Positions 1 through 8,372 are shown, counted from the stretch's first letter. The stretch: DNA of 64,000 nucleotides from BOG-932 sp965276835 (GCA_965276835.1 OZ255631.1:4526001-4590000); one strand, 5' to 3'. Notes: generated by a model from the sequence alone, not told the origin. Numbers and translations: made by a program.

Positions 1-2
1 AT

Positions 3-515
3 CTGACGGTGGGCGAGGGCGACACGCCGGAATATCGCCCGACCGTTCATTATTCCTATCATCCGTGCGACGACGCGGTGTTGTCGGTGCACGAGCTGGC
101 GGGCCGCAACTGGAAGCAGCAGCCGGAGCAGCGCTTGCTGATGGAAGACATCGTCGAGGGGATCGACGAGCTGGGCGTGCTGCTGATGGGGCATGCGCGC
201 GGGGCCTATTGGTTCGGCTCGCAGCTGTCGATCGGCGAGGCGCGCCGCCATGTGCCGCACAACAACGCGACCAGCCTGCAGGTGACGTCGGCGGTGCTGG
301 CCGGCATGGTCTGGGCGTTGCGCCATCCCAAGCAGGGCATCGTCGAGGCCGACGACATGGATTTCCGCGAGGTGCTGGAAATCCAGATGCCCTATCTGGG
401 GCCCGTCGTCGGGGTCTATAGCGAGTGGACGCCGCTGAACGACCGCTCGCCGATGTTCGAGGAAAATGTCGACCGCGAAGACCCCTGGCAGTTCAAGAAT
501 TTCCGCGTAACCTGA
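3..515 (+). CDS. hss: homospermidine synthase, C-terminal part (cut by window edge)
   Basis: The frame is open from the first codon with no start, so only about the last 170 residues are present. They match the C-terminal domain of homospermidine synthase, the NAD-dependent cytoplasmic enzyme that makes homospermidine from putrescine or spermidine. Recognisable stretches are HPCDDAV near the edge, GIDELGVLLMGHARGAYWFG, HNNATSLQVTSAVLAG, and the closing MPYLGPVVGVYSEWTPLND before a short FKNF tail. sym-Homospermidine is a known polyamine of several alphaproteobacterial groups, including sphingomonads. The next gene starts 27 bases after the stop on the same strand and could be cotranscribed. 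Family assignment is secure; the N-terminal nucleotide-binding half cannot be checked. Confidence 0.9.
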   Translation: MTVGEGDTPEYRPTVHYSYHPCDDAVLSVHELAGRNWKQQPEQRLLMEDIVEGIDELGVLLMGHARGAYWFGSQLSIGEARRHVPHNNATSLQVTSAVLAGMVWALRHPKQGIVEADDMDFREVLEIQMPYLGPVVGVYSEWTPLNDRSPMFEENVDREDPWQFKNFRVT

Positions 516-542
516 CCTTCGGATTACCGCAAGGATAAGGCC

Positions 543-1232
543 ATGCTGAGCGCGGTCCTACGCGCCTTCGCCCAATTGCTGGACCCGGCGATCTTCTGGG
601 TGCTGATCCTCAGCGTGCTGGGCGCCGTGCTGGTGCTGCTCGGCTGCTGGTTCGGCGTCGGCGAAGCGCTGGCCCATGTCCGCCTGTTCCAGAACGGCTG
701 GCTGGAGTGGCTGGCGCGGATTGCGATTGCCGCCGGGACCGTCTTCGGCACCATCGCCTTGTTCGGCGTCTTGATGGCGGCGATCGCCGGGCTGTTCGTC
801 GATCGCGTCGCCCGCGCGGTGGAGCGGCGGTATTACGCTTGGGTCTCGCCGGCACGGCGGATCGGCGTCGGCGAACAGGCGGGGGAAATGCTGTCGTTCC
901 TGGCCGGCGCGATCGGTGTCAATTTTGTGGCCTTGCCGTTTTACCTGATCTGGGGCGCCGACGTTCCGATCTTTCTGATTGTCAACGGATACCTGCTGGG
1001 CCGGGAGTATTTTGAGCTGGTAGCGCTGCGCCATGTCGATCGCGCGACCGTACGGATGCTGCAGCGGACTTATCGTTGGCGTTTGCTGCTGGCCGGCGTC
1101 GCGATTGCCGGTTTCGCCTTCGTGCCGCTGGCCGATCTGCTTACTCCGATCGTGGCAACGGCGTTCATGCTGCATATTTTCCAGGGTTTGCCCGCTGTGA
1201 AAGTTCTCTTGCGGACGCCGCCGGTTCGGTGA
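543..1232 (+). CDS. EI24 / CysZ-like integral membrane protein
   Basis: A 229-residue membrane protein with hydrophobic segments near residues 18-37, 58-87, 117-137 and 181-215. The stretch NGYLLGREYFELVALRH (148-164) is the signature of the EI24 domain (PF07264), which includes the sulfate transporter CysZ. The family sits in the inner membrane; a role in sulfate or other small-anion uptake is possible, but no sulfur genes are nearby, so substrate is not assigned. The start is supported by an AAGGA-type ribosome binding site just upstream (GCAAGGATAAGGCC before ATG). It lies between homospermidine synthase and bactofilin on the same strand. Confidence 0.8.
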   Translation: MLSAVLRAFAQLLDPAIFWVLILSVLGAVLVLLGCWFGVGEALAHVRLFQNGWLEWLARIAIAAGTVFGTIALFGVLMAAIAGLFVDRVARAVERRYYAWVSPARRIGVGEQAGEMLSFLAGAIGVNFVALPFYLIWGADVPIFLIVNGYLLGREYFELVALRHVDRATVRMLQRTYRWRLLLAGVAIAGFAFVPLADLLTPIVATAFMLHIFQGLPAVKVLLRTPPVR

Positions 1233-1274
1233 TACCCCGGACGATCCTATCAACATATCTTGAGGAACTCGGCC

Positions 1275-1874
1275 ATGTTCGGACGTAAATCGGGCGACAG
1301 CGCCACACCACCGGTATCGCCGACGCCGTTCCAGCCAGCCGCCGCGCGTCCGGCCGCACCCGCCGCGCCCGCTCGCCCGACTGGCGAGGGTGACCTGCCG
1401 TCGCGCCCGATGACGCCGGCGCAGCCGATCGGTTCCGCGCCTCGCCGCCCGGCCGAGCCGATCAAGCAGGAAGCCGCCCGCGATGTGCGCAAGTTGATCG
1501 TCGGCCGCGATATCACCCTGTCGGGTGAGATCGCCGCCTGCGACCACCTGATCGTCGAAGGTACGGTCGAGGCCAGCGTCAAGGAGTGCCACCGCCTGGA
1601 AGTGGCCGAGAGCGGCCTGTTCAAGGGCGCGGTGGAGATCAGCGAGGCGGAAATCGCCGGCCGCTTCGAAGGCCAGATCACGGTCCAGGGCCGCCTGTCG
1701 GTGCGCTCCACCGGCCGCATCGAAGGCAAGGTCCAGTATGGCGAACTGGCGGTCGATGCCGGCGGCACGCTGGACGGCGAAATCCGCGGTAACGGCAGCA
1801 AAAAGGCATCGAAGGAAAAGGATAAGCCGGTCGCAGAGGCGCCCCTGCTGGACCAGCCTGCGACGCCTGCTTAA
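1275..1874 (+). CDS. bactofilin family cytoskeletal protein
   Basis: A 199-residue protein with a proline/alanine-rich flexible N-terminus (residues 10-65), a bactofilin (DUF583) core at about 74-173 and a lysine-rich C-terminal tail. The core shows the repeating beta-helix pattern of short glycine-punctuated strands, for example GEIAACDHLIVEGTVEA and GRIEGKVQYGELAVDAGG. Bactofilins self-assemble into filaments without nucleotide and often organise cell-wall enzymes or stalk and curvature machinery. The ATG chosen has a GAGGA ribosome binding site eight bases upstream; a TTG fifteen bases earlier is in frame but would overlap that site. The stop overlaps the last bases of the convergent nth gene by 4 bp. 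Confidence 0.9.
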   Translation: MFGRKSGDSATPPVSPTPFQPAAARPAAPAAPARPTGEGDLPSRPMTPAQPIGSAPRRPAEPIKQEAARDVRKLIVGRDITLSGEIAACDHLIVEGTVEASVKECHRLEVAESGLFKGAVEISEAEIAGRFEGQITVQGRLSVRSTGRIEGKVQYGELAVDAGGTLDGEIRGNGSKKASKEKDKPVAEAPLLDQPATPA

Positions 1875-2554
1875 GCTTTCCCGCTCGCCGCCGCCTCGTC
1901 GGCGGCGAGCACATCGCCCATCCCCTTGGTCTTGTCCTTGAATCCGCACAAATCGCGGATCAGGCAGCTGGGGCATTCGGGCTTGCGCGCCTTGCAGACA
2001 TGTCGCCCGTGCAGGATCAGCCAGTGATGCGCATGCTGGCGATAATGGGCCGGCACCGCCTTCATCAGCTTCGCCTCCACCGCATCCGGCGTCTTGCCCT
2101 TGGCAAGCCCGGTGCGGTTGCCGACCCGGAAGATATGGGTGTCGACCGCGATCGTCGGTTCTCCGAACGCGACGTTCAGCACGACATTCGCCGTCTTGCG
2201 GCCCACACCGGGCAGCGCCTCCAGCGCCTCCCGGTCGCGCGGCACCTCTCCGCCGTGGCTTTCGACCAGGATCTGCGACAGCTTCAGCACGTTCTTGGCC
2301 TTGGTGTTGAACAGGCCGATGGTCTTCACCGTGTCGCGGATCGTCGCTTCGGGCAGAGCCGCCATCTTTTCCGCCGTGTTCGCCAGCGCGAACAGCCCCG
2401 GGGTCGCCTTGTTGACCCCGACATCGGTTGCCTGCGCCGAGAGCACGACCGCGACCAGCAGCTCGAACGGATTGTTGTATTGCAGCTCGGTCTCGGGATG
2501 CGGATCGCGCGCCTGCAGCCGGGCGAACATGTCTTCTATCTCAGCGCGCTTCAT
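1871..2554 (-). CDS. nth: endonuclease III (DNA glycosylase/AP lyase)
   Basis: A 227-residue bifunctional base-excision repair enzyme that removes oxidised pyrimidines and cleaves the abasic site. The helix-hairpin-helix LPGVGRKTA carries the catalytic Lys120, Asp138 lies in VDTH, and the 4Fe-4S ligands are Cys187, Cys194, Cys197 and Cys203 (C-x6-C-x2-C-x5-C). Numbering and length agree with the Escherichia coli enzyme as I remember it, so all key residues are intact. It is convergent with the bactofilin gene and divergent from the DUF2244 gene, an arrangement often seen in alphaproteobacteria. Confidence 0.97.
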   Translation of the reverse strand: MKRAEIEDMFARLQARDPHPETELQYNNPFELLVAVVLSAQATDVGVNKATPGLFALANTAEKMAALPEATIRDTVKTIGLFNTKAKNVLKLSQILVESHGGEVPRDREALEALPGVGRKTANVVLNVAFGEPTIAVDTHIFRVGNRTGLAKGKTPDAVEAKLMKAVPAHYRQHAHHWLILHGRHVCKARKPECPSCLIRDLCGFKDKTKGMGDVLAADEAAASGKA

Positions 2555-2597
2555 TGTCCCCTTTACCGTTCGAATTCCAGGGGCATATGCTTAAGGG

Positions 2598-3092
2598 ATG
2601 GAAGACCAGTCCGAAACCCCCCGCAGGCTGTTGTTCCGGGCACATCTGCAACCGCACCGCAGCCTGTCGCAGCGTGACTTCCGCCGCATGATGCTGGCGG
2701 TGACGGCGTTCAGCCTGACGGTCAGCACTGTCGCCTTCCTGCACGGCGCCTGGCCGATCTTCGGCTTCATGGGGCTGGATATCGCGCTGGTCTATTTCCT
2801 CTTCCGCATTAGCTATACCCGCGCCCGCGTGTCGGAGGTGCTGGAGCTGGACGAGCAGATGCTGATCGTCGAGCGCACGGACCCCAAGGGCCGCAGGCGG
2901 TCCTGGCGGCTGCAGCCGGCCTGGCTCAAGGTGGAACTCTCCGAGCCGATCCTGCCGCAGACCCCGGTCGTGCTACGCTCGCACGGCAAGTCGCTGGGCG
3001 TGGGGGTCTTCCTGCACCCCGATCAGCGGCGGGAGGTCGCGCGCGATCTGCGCGGGGCGCTGGACAGATGGCGACGGCCGTTGTTCGAGTAG
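2598..3092 (+). CDS. DUF2244 domain-containing membrane protein
   Basis: A 164-residue protein of the DUF2244 family, recognised from the N-terminal LQPHRSLSQRDFRRMM stretch, a paired hydrophobic hairpin at about residues 31-69, and a C-terminal half with the LKVELSEPILPQTPVVLRS segment typical of the family. Two closely spaced transmembrane helices with both termini in the cytoplasm are likely. Function is unknown. It is divergent from nth with only 43 bp between the starts, so the two must share a very compact promoter region. Confidence 0.85.
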   Translation: MEDQSETPRRLLFRAHLQPHRSLSQRDFRRMMLAVTAFSLTVSTVAFLHGAWPIFGFMGLDIALVYFLFRISYTRARVSEVLELDEQMLIVERTDPKGRRRSWRLQPAWLKVELSEPILPQTPVVLRSHGKSLGVGVFLHPDQRREVARDLRGALDRWRRPLFE

Positions 3093-3107
3093 GGCTTGCT
3101 TTTAATG

Positions 3108-3248
3108 CCTCTCCCTTCGAGGGAGAGGTCCGATCGCGTAGCGATCCGGGTAAGGGTGGCTAGTCGCCCCCCCTGCCACCGAACCTGCTCAGCCAGCCCC
3201 CCTCACCCGAAACGCGTTGCGTTTCGACCTCTCCCCCGAGGGGCGAGG
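3108..3248. repeat. composite intergenic inverted-repeat element (REP/BIME-like)
   Basis: Directly visible are four successive hairpins: 3108-3128 (9-bp arms, loop TCG), 3132-3146 (GATCGC / GCGATC), 3208-3226 (CGAAACGC / GCGTTTCG) and 3228-3248 (CCTC-T-CCCC / GGGG-C-GAGG). The left half, ending in GGGTAAGGGTGG, is an imperfect reverse complement of the right half, beginning CCCCCCTCACCCG, so the unit can also fold as one large stem. It fills the gap between two convergent genes and could end transcription from both. A shorter related hairpin lies at 31168-31191. This looks like a dispersed REP-type element rather than a gene. Confidence 0.8.
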
Positions 3249-3271
3249 CATATGAAAGGAGTCCACGCCCA

Positions 3272-3694
3272 TTAGTTCCGCCGGTCCGGCAACGGCGGTT
3301 TGGCGGCCTCGATCAGCGCGGTTTGCAGAAGCTGGATGACATGGCGCGCCTGGTCCGGCGTCATCGCGATCTCCAGCGGAAATCCCTCCTCCGCCGTCAT
3401 TTGAAGCGCGATGACCTTGCCGTCCTCGCTATGGCCGGCGCGCCTCACCGTCTCGACGAAATAAGGGACCGTGACTTCAATCGGAGGCTTTCCCTCGTTC
3501 TTGCGGACGCTGTCCGCCATCGCGCCATATTGCCGGATATCGCCCAGCAGCTTTGGCACCAACGAGTGGTCGCAGTTGAAAACCACGCGTTCATCGCCTT
3601 CGAATTGCAATTCGAAGAACACGGTGTTCCCACCCTCGGCGGCCCCGCCGTTGGTGATACCGATAAACTCACGCGATTGTAGAACTTCGGCCAT
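3272..3694 (-). CDS. conserved hypothetical protein (140 aa)
   Basis: I do not recognise a characterised domain. The 140-residue product is soluble, without signal peptide or membrane segment. It has a beta-rich first half containing NTVFFELQFEGDERVVFNCD and a helical end with MTPDQARHVIQLLQTALIEA. An ATG six bases upstream (position 3700) is in frame, but AAGGA abuts it directly and is correctly spaced (six bases) for the inner ATG, so the inner start is preferred. It is flanked on both sides by inverted-repeat elements and probably forms its own transcription unit. Confidence 0.65.
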   Translation of the reverse strand: MAEVLQSREFIGITNGGAAEGGNTVFFELQFEGDERVVFNCDHSLVPKLLGDIRQYGAMADSVRKNEGKPPIEVTVPYFVETVRRAGHSEDGKVIALQMTAEEGFPLEIAMTPDQARHVIQLLQTALIEAAKPPLPDRRN

Positions 3695-3714
3695 TCGCAT
3701 TCCTTAAAAACGTC

Positions 3715-3792
3715 GGGTGGAAAAGCGAAGCGTCTTCCACCATCGCCGCGTCGGCTCAACCGTTTGGTGGAAGGCGCCGCGCTTTTCCACCC
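3715..3792. repeat. 78-bp inverted repeat abutting a stop codon
   Basis: The arms 3715-3741 (GGGTGGAAAAGCGAAGCG...) and 3766-3792 (...CGCTTTTCCACCC) are 27 bases each and pair with about four mismatches around a 24-base centre. The right arm ends on the first base of the stop codon of the downstream minus-strand gene. The structure sits just after that gene and just before the next, so it could act as a terminator or mRNA stabiliser. The GGTGGAAAAGCG motif differs from the other repeat families in this window. Confidence 0.75.
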
Positions 3793-4280
3793 TATCGACT
3801 CTGCCCGGCGCGCGCCGTCGCCACCGCCCAACCGTTAACAGTTAGATCGGGCTGATCCTTCTCGAATTTCGCCTCGAAGCCCGCTTCCCATGGGAACAGT
3901 CCTTGCCGATCCGGCCAAAAGAGTTGGACACACGGGAAATCGTCATGGCCGTGGAACCATCGGGTGGTGCGCATGTACGTGCGATAATGTTCTTTCGCGA
4001 CCGGAAGAAACACTGCATCGGCGTTACCTAAGATATTACTGACCGGCACGCCGGTCTGCGGTCGTTGCCCCGATTTGAAATAACGGAACACGTCCCATAG
4101 GACGTGGTGTGCGGTCTGCTCGGGCAGCGAGAACAACAATATCTCGGGCGCTTCCAGTGTGCGCCAGAAGCCGGTCGTGTACGAGAAGCTGAGCGGCGAT
4201 TGCTCGTCGCCGACCACGCGAAGTTGGAACCAGCCGTATTTCCGAACTTTGGCGACTACATCCCGCTCGTAGTCCGTCAT
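3792..4280 (-). CDS. DUF4262 domain-containing protein
   Basis: A 162-residue protein with the DUF4262 pattern: TDYERDVVAKVRKYGWFQL, then FSYTTGFW and PEILLFSLPEQTAHHVL, and a C-terminal CVQLFWPDRQGLFPWE segment. The family is cytoplasmic and of unknown function. The same frame stays open to an ATG at 4391 inside the last codons of dapB; I prefer the MTDYERD start because it coincides with the start of the conserved domain, although its ribosome binding site (GCAGGG touching the ATG) is poor. If the longer start is used, the gene overlaps dapB by 23 bp and would be translationally coupled to it. Confidence 0.7.
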   Translation of the reverse strand: MTDYERDVVAKVRKYGWFQLRVVGDEQSPLSFSYTTGFWRTLEAPEILLFSLPEQTAHHVLWDVFRYFKSGQRPQTGVPVSNILGNADAVFLPVAKEHYRTYMRTTRWFHGHDDFPCVQLFWPDRQGLFPWEAGFEAKFEKDQPDLTVNGWAVATARAGQSR

Positions 4281-4368
4281 CCCTGCGGTCGCCCGATTGA
4301 GTGCGGTCTGCGGCGGAGCCTTTCCGGCGGCAAATCTCGTGAGCCAATTGGAAACGCTGAACGGCAAC

Positions 4369-5181
4369 TTATTCGCCCAGCCCCAGCACATCGCGCATCG
4401 AATAAAGCCCGGGCGGCTTGCCCACCACCCACAACGCCGCCTTCACCGCGCCGCTCGCAAAAATCTGCCGGCCGCCGGCTTTGTGGGTCAGTTCCAGGCG
4501 TTCGCCGTCGCCGGCGAACATCACGGTGTGATCGCCGGGCACGTCGCCGCCGCGCAGGGCGGCGAAGCCGATGGTGCCTTTGGCGCGGGCGCCGGTGATA
4601 CCGTCGCGGCCACGCACGGCAACATCGTCCAGTTCCACGCCACGGCCTGCCGCCGCTGCGCGGCCCAGCACCAGGGCGGTGCCGGATGGGGCGTCGACCT
4701 TGTGCTTGTGGTGCGTCTCCACGATCTCGATATCGAATTCCTCGCCCAGGCTGGCGGCGGTGCGCTGCACTAGGTCGGTCAGCAGGACCACGCCGACGCT
4801 GTAATTGGCGGCATAGACGATGGGGATAGTCTTGGCGGCGGTGCGCAAAGCGTCCTCGTCCGCCTTGCTCAGACCGGTGGTGCCGACCACCATCGCCACG
4901 CCCTTTTCGGCGGCGATCTTCACATGCGCAACTGTCGAGGCCGGGGTGGTGAAACCGATGGCGACAGTGCTGTCGGCGATAGCCGTCGCGTTATCGCCGA
5001 CAGGGATGCCGGCGGGCGGCAGGCCGGCCAGAACGGCGGCGTCCTGGCCGATCAGCGGATTGCCTTCATGCTCGACCGCAACGGACAAGGCTGCGCCGTC
5101 CGTGGCCGAGACAGCCTGGATCAGCGCGCGGCCCATGCGGCCGCCCGCGCCCAGGATCGCGATCTTTATCGGCCCATTCAT
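4369..5181 (-). CDS. dapB: 4-hydroxy-tetrahydrodipicolinate reductase
   Basis: DapB reduces 4-hydroxy-tetrahydrodipicolinate with NAD(P)H in the diaminopimelate/lysine pathway. The 270-residue product has the N-terminal nucleotide-binding GAGGRMG (11-17), the catalytic ETHHKHKVDAPSGTA segment (His157-Lys161, then the substrate-binding SGT) and the C-terminal FASGAVKAALW. The ATG giving MNGPIKIAILG is preferred over an in-frame TTG three codons upstream. It lies 13 bases downstream of the luciferase-like oxidoreductase gene and probably shares a transcript with it. Confidence 0.95.
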   Translation of the reverse strand: MNGPIKIAILGAGGRMGRALIQAVSATDGAALSVAVEHEGNPLIGQDAAVLAGLPPAGIPVGDNATAIADSTVAIGFTTPASTVAHVKIAAEKGVAMVVGTTGLSKADEDALRTAAKTIPIVYAANYSVGVVLLTDLVQRTAASLGEEFDIEIVETHHKHKVDAPSGTALVLGRAAAAGRGVELDDVAVRGRDGITGARAKGTIGFAALRGGDVPGDHTVMFAGDGERLELTHKAGGRQIFASGAVKAALWVVGKPPGLYSMRDVLGLGE

Positions 5182-5194
5182 TATTGGCAAACCA

Positions 5195-6055
5195 TCAGTT
5201 TTTCGCGATCACCGTGTCGCCGAAGCGCTTCACCGCGTCGATCTTCTCTTCACGGCTGAGGTACGGGTTGTAGACGTCCCACGGGGCGGTGAAGATGTGG
5301 GTGGCCCCAATCTCGACCATCCGCTTCATCGAATCGACATCGGTCGAATCCATCACGCCGGCATGGATCTCGAACGCCTTCTTATCGGTGCCGTATTCCT
5401 TGCGGTTCGCCTGAATGGTTTGCACCATCTCCTTGTTCTCCTCGACCGTGCCGCCGGCCGACATCCAGCCATCGCCCAGGCGCGCGGCGCGGCGCAACGC
5501 CGGCTTGGAATGGCCGCCGACCAGGATCGGCACCGGCACTTCCGGCACGGGGCGCATCTTCACTTCGTCGAATTTGATGAACTCGCCGTGATAGGCAAAA
5601 TAATCGCCGGTCCACAGGCCGCGGATTGCCTCCAGGCACTCATCCATCACCTTGCCGCGCTTTTCCCAGTTCACGTTCAGGAAGACGAGGTCTTCCTTCC
5701 ACGGGCTGATGCCAACGCCCAGCGACACGCGATTGTTCGACAGGAAGGCGAGCGAGGCATAGGCCTTGGCCGTCAGCACCGGGTGGCGGCTCGGCAACTT
5801 CAGAACGCCGCAATAGAACCGCAGCGTCGTCGTCTGCGCCGCGAGCGAGGCGATGGAGGCGGTGGGGTCCAGGAAGTCGATATTTTCCAGGAACGAGCGG
5901 TCGCCGCCCTTATAGGGGTAGATCGAATCCGTGTGCTTCGGATAAAACAGGCTGTCGCCGAAGGTGAATGAATCGAACCCGGCCGCTTCCGCCGCCTTGG
6001 CGACGTCGGCCATGTGGCGGATGTCGTTCAGCCCATATCCCAGAACAAACTTCAT
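5195..6055 (-). CDS. LLM-class (luciferase-like) flavin/F420-type oxidoreductase
   Basis: A 286-residue bacterial-luciferase-fold protein. Characteristic pieces are KAAEAAGFDSFTFGDSLF near the N-terminus, the SNNRVSLGVGISPWKEDL strand, and PVPILVGGHSKPALRRAARL followed by GDGWMSAGG. The family uses FMN or F420 to oxidise or reduce varied small organic substrates; the sequence does not tell which cofactor or substrate. It ends 13 bases before dapB, but no functional link to lysine synthesis is evident. Confidence 0.85.
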   Translation of the reverse strand: MKFVLGYGLNDIRHMADVAKAAEAAGFDSFTFGDSLFYPKHTDSIYPYKGGDRSFLENIDFLDPTASIASLAAQTTTLRFYCGVLKLPSRHPVLTAKAYASLAFLSNNRVSLGVGISPWKEDLVFLNVNWEKRGKVMDECLEAIRGLWTGDYFAYHGEFIKFDEVKMRPVPEVPVPILVGGHSKPALRRAARLGDGWMSAGGTVEENKEMVQTIQANRKEYGTDKKAFEIHAGVMDSTDVDSMKRMVEIGATHIFTAPWDVYNPYLSREEKIDAVKRFGDTVIAKN

Positions 6056-6140
6056 GATTTCCCCCGTATCGTCAGTGCCCGCATGGTTCGCATGAAGGCA
6101 GGGGGTAAGTCCAGCGGGGGTGGGGATGCGCCCATGGAGA

Positions 6141-6572
6141 TCAATTCTTCCGAATAAACTTCAGGACACCCACAAGCCCGGACCGGGGGCCCGCGCCCTT
6201 GTCCGACGGATGATTGATCCCGTCATTCACCGGCACCTCCTCGAAATCGAACGGGCTGATGCCCTGCACGCAGGCGGCGTTGACGCCTAATTCGTTGGGG
6301 TTCGACCGGCGCTGGTGGTGGGTGTAGATGCCGCATTTGGCGCAGAAATAATGCTTCGCCGTCCCGGTGTTGAATTGATAGAGGGTTAGGCTGTCTGCGC
6401 CTTCGGTCACGGTCAATCCGTCCAGGTTTGCGGTCAGCGCAACGGCGCCGCGCATTCGGCAAAACGAACAGTTGCAGCGGCGCGCGCTACGCAGCCCGTC
6501 GGTCAGCCTCACATGAAAACGAACGGTGCCGCAGTGGCACGCGCCGTCGATTTCCCGGATGTCCATGTCCAT
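6141..6572 (-). CDS. GFA-family zinc-binding protein
   Basis: A 143-residue protein of the GFA/CENP-V fold, named after glutathione-dependent formaldehyde-activating enzyme. Zinc ligands are intact: CHCG (Cys12, Cys14), CNCSFC (Cys33, Cys35, Cys38) and CAKC (Cys77, Cys80), with a further Cys101 in NAACVQG. Most family members have no proven enzyme activity, and the formaldehyde role of the founding member has been questioned, so no reaction is assigned. Confidence 0.85.
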   Translation of the reverse strand: MDMDIREIDGACHCGTVRFHVRLTDGLRSARRCNCSFCRMRGAVALTANLDGLTVTEGADSLTLYQFNTGTAKHYFCAKCGIYTHHQRRSNPNELGVNAACVQGISPFDFEEVPVNDGINHPSDKGAGPRSGLVGVLKFIRKN

Positions 6573-6627
6573 ATTGCGCTCCTTGCTTGACCTGCGCTTT
6601 CGCAGGTTTAGCAGATTGCGGAGCGCC

Positions 6628-8055
6628 TCAGGGCTTCCTGCCCGGCAGTATTATAACCTGCGGCGGCTTGGCCGGTTTCCCGGCGGCATGATCGAGATGC
6701 GCCTCGACCTGGGCCGCCCCGGCCTCGGCGACAAGTTTCAACAAAGGCGAACGGGCGCCTTCCCCCGCCAGACGATATTGCGCATAGGCTCCGGGGAGGT
6801 CGATGTCCGCGCCGATGCCGTTCTCCAGGCGATAGGCCAGATCGTATGCCGCCGCCGCGTCGCCGTGGTCGGCCGCGTGGCGCAACCGCTCGGTCGTGGC
6901 GCTATCGCCTTTGCCGGATGCGCCGTTTGCGATGACGTGAACGGTGTTGAACGCCAACTCATCCGTCGAATCCGTCTCGGATTCGGGGCGCCGCAGGTGG
7001 CTCCGGGCCGAGGTGACGCCCATATGTGCGGCCTGCTGGAAATATTTTGTCGCGGCCTTGTCGTCTTGGGCGACCCCGTCGCCGGACGCCAAAAGCAGGG
7101 CCAGATTGAATGCCGCGCGGCCCGATCCTTTCGCGGCGGCGCGGCTATACCAGTCCGCAGCCTCCGCCGGGTCGCGGCGCACGCCGTAACCGCCGTCATA
7201 CATGACGCCGACATTGTACATGCCGGACAGGCTGCCCTGGTCCGCCGCCCTGCGATACCAAGCCAGTGCATCGGTCGCGCTGGCCGGAATGCCTTGCCCG
7301 GTGTCGTACATCATGCCGATGAACAACGACGCCTCGACGCTGCCCGCTTCCGCCGCTTTCTCCCAGGCGACCAGCGCCTCCGCGTAGCGGCCGTCACGGA
7401 AATAATTCAGGCCGCCCGGTTCGGTGGCCGGCGGCGGTTCGGCCTGTGGCGATGGGACGGGGGCCGCCTTAGGCTGGGGCAGGTTGGCCATGGCGATCTC
7501 CACCCCGGGCGCTCGGGCCGTCAGCGGGTCCACGTGCAGCGGCAAAACCTCAGCAAGGTCCGGCACAACTGCTTCGGGCGGCAACGGAGCGGCAGGTGGC
7601 GTTTCGGCGGGGAGTGTCTTGGCTGCCGGCAAGTCGGCAGCGGTTTCGGGAGGCGGAGCCTGATATGGGCTGTCCACCCCGGCATTCCACAGCAGCGAGA
7701 TTTTCGTTCCGGCATCGGTGCCGGTCGTCGAAACGTCCACGCCGGCACCGTTATGGGTCAGGAAATGGTGGTGCCTGGGCCCCACAACCACATCGGCCAT
7801 CTGGTCGCGCAGATTAACGCGGTACCAGCCCAGAACCTTGTCGAACGGATCCTTTGTGGTGATCTCGATAATGCCGGCGCCCAGTATCGAGGTGCTGCTG
7901 ACATGCGCGGAATAGAACGGCACGGGCGGCGGCACCGCTTTTTGCGCCGGTTCGTCGGCCTGGGCCACGCCGCTCGACGCCAGCCAAGACACGAACCAGC
8001 CTAAAGAAATGGCGCCCTTCCGCACGCCGCGCAATCTTTGAATCTTCATTCCCAT
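6628..8055 (-). CDS. secreted Sel1-repeat protein
   Basis: A 475-residue protein that begins with a long signal peptide ending near AQA-D (residue 33). Residues 40-130 form a beta-rich domain (SILGAGIIEITTKDPFDKVLGWYR), 130-215 is a proline/alanine linker, and 219-345 holds about three and a half Sel1/TPR-like repeats (AGSVEASLFIGMMYDTGQG, QGSLSGMYNVGVMYDGGYG, KGSGRAAFNLALLLASGDG). A further diverged repeat lies at 398-432. Sel1 repeats scaffold protein complexes, here presumably in the periplasm. Two ATGs six bases apart are possible starts; a GGAGG lies about 12 bases upstream of the first. No operon partner. Confidence 0.75.
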   Translation of the reverse strand: MGMKIQRLRGVRKGAISLGWFVSWLASSGVAQADEPAQKAVPPPVPFYSAHVSSTSILGAGIIEITTKDPFDKVLGWYRVNLRDQMADVVVGPRHHHFLTHNGAGVDVSTTGTDAGTKISLLWNAGVDSPYQAPPPETAADLPAAKTLPAETPPAAPLPPEAVVPDLAEVLPLHVDPLTARAPGVEIAMANLPQPKAAPVPSPQAEPPPATEPGGLNYFRDGRYAEALVAWEKAAEAGSVEASLFIGMMYDTGQGIPASATDALAWYRRAADQGSLSGMYNVGVMYDGGYGVRRDPAEAADWYSRAAAKGSGRAAFNLALLLASGDGVAQDDKAATKYFQQAAHMGVTSARSHLRRPESETDSTDELAFNTVHVIANGASGKGDSATTERLRHAADHGDAAAAYDLAYRLENGIGADIDLPGAYAQYRLAGEGARSPLLKLVAEAGAAQVEAHLDHAAGKPAKPPQVIILPGRKP

Positions 8056-8213
8056 CGCGGTCGCAATCCTCCGGCGCGTTTGCGCACTCACCGCCTCAGA
8101 CGGGGCTATCCTATGCGATCCAAAGACCCGAATTCCGCCTGGGTCGTCGGACGCGCGCATTGTCACGCGAATGTCGCATTCCCACAGAAAACGGCGGCGC
8201 AACCCGGTTGACA

Positions 8214-8372
8214 TATAGCCGGCTGGAAACCGCGCCGATGCAGGAGGTGGCTCGCTGGATCGAGATCTATCGCCATCTGTGGGACGACGGCATGGATCGT
8301 CTCGACAGCGATCGGATAGCCGTGCAAGCCAAACCGAAGAGGGAGAAGAAAAACGGCCGCAAATCCCGTTGA
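8214..8372 (+). pseudogene. ArsR-family regulator remnant (C-terminal fragment)
   Basis: Only the last 52 residues of an ArsR-type repressor are recognisable: YSRLETAPMQEVARWIEIYRHLWDDGMDRL, the segment after the winged helix in regulators paired with AHSA1 proteins, ending in a lysine-rich tail. The DNA-binding winged-helix domain is absent upstream. The stop TGA overlaps the ATG of the following remnant, as in intact ArsR/AHSA1 operons, so this is the relic of such an operon. Confidence 0.65.

Noticed and set aside
558..1976. Long open frame antisense to the EI24 and bactofilin genes
   Set aside because: It is the mirror of high-GC coding sequence on the other strand, shows no family similarity, and overlaps two solid genes.
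6526..8004. 492-codon plus-strand frame antisense to the Sel1 protein
   Set aside because: Overlaps a gene with a signal peptide and clear repeats; the antisense frame is Arg/Gly/Ala-rich with no domain.
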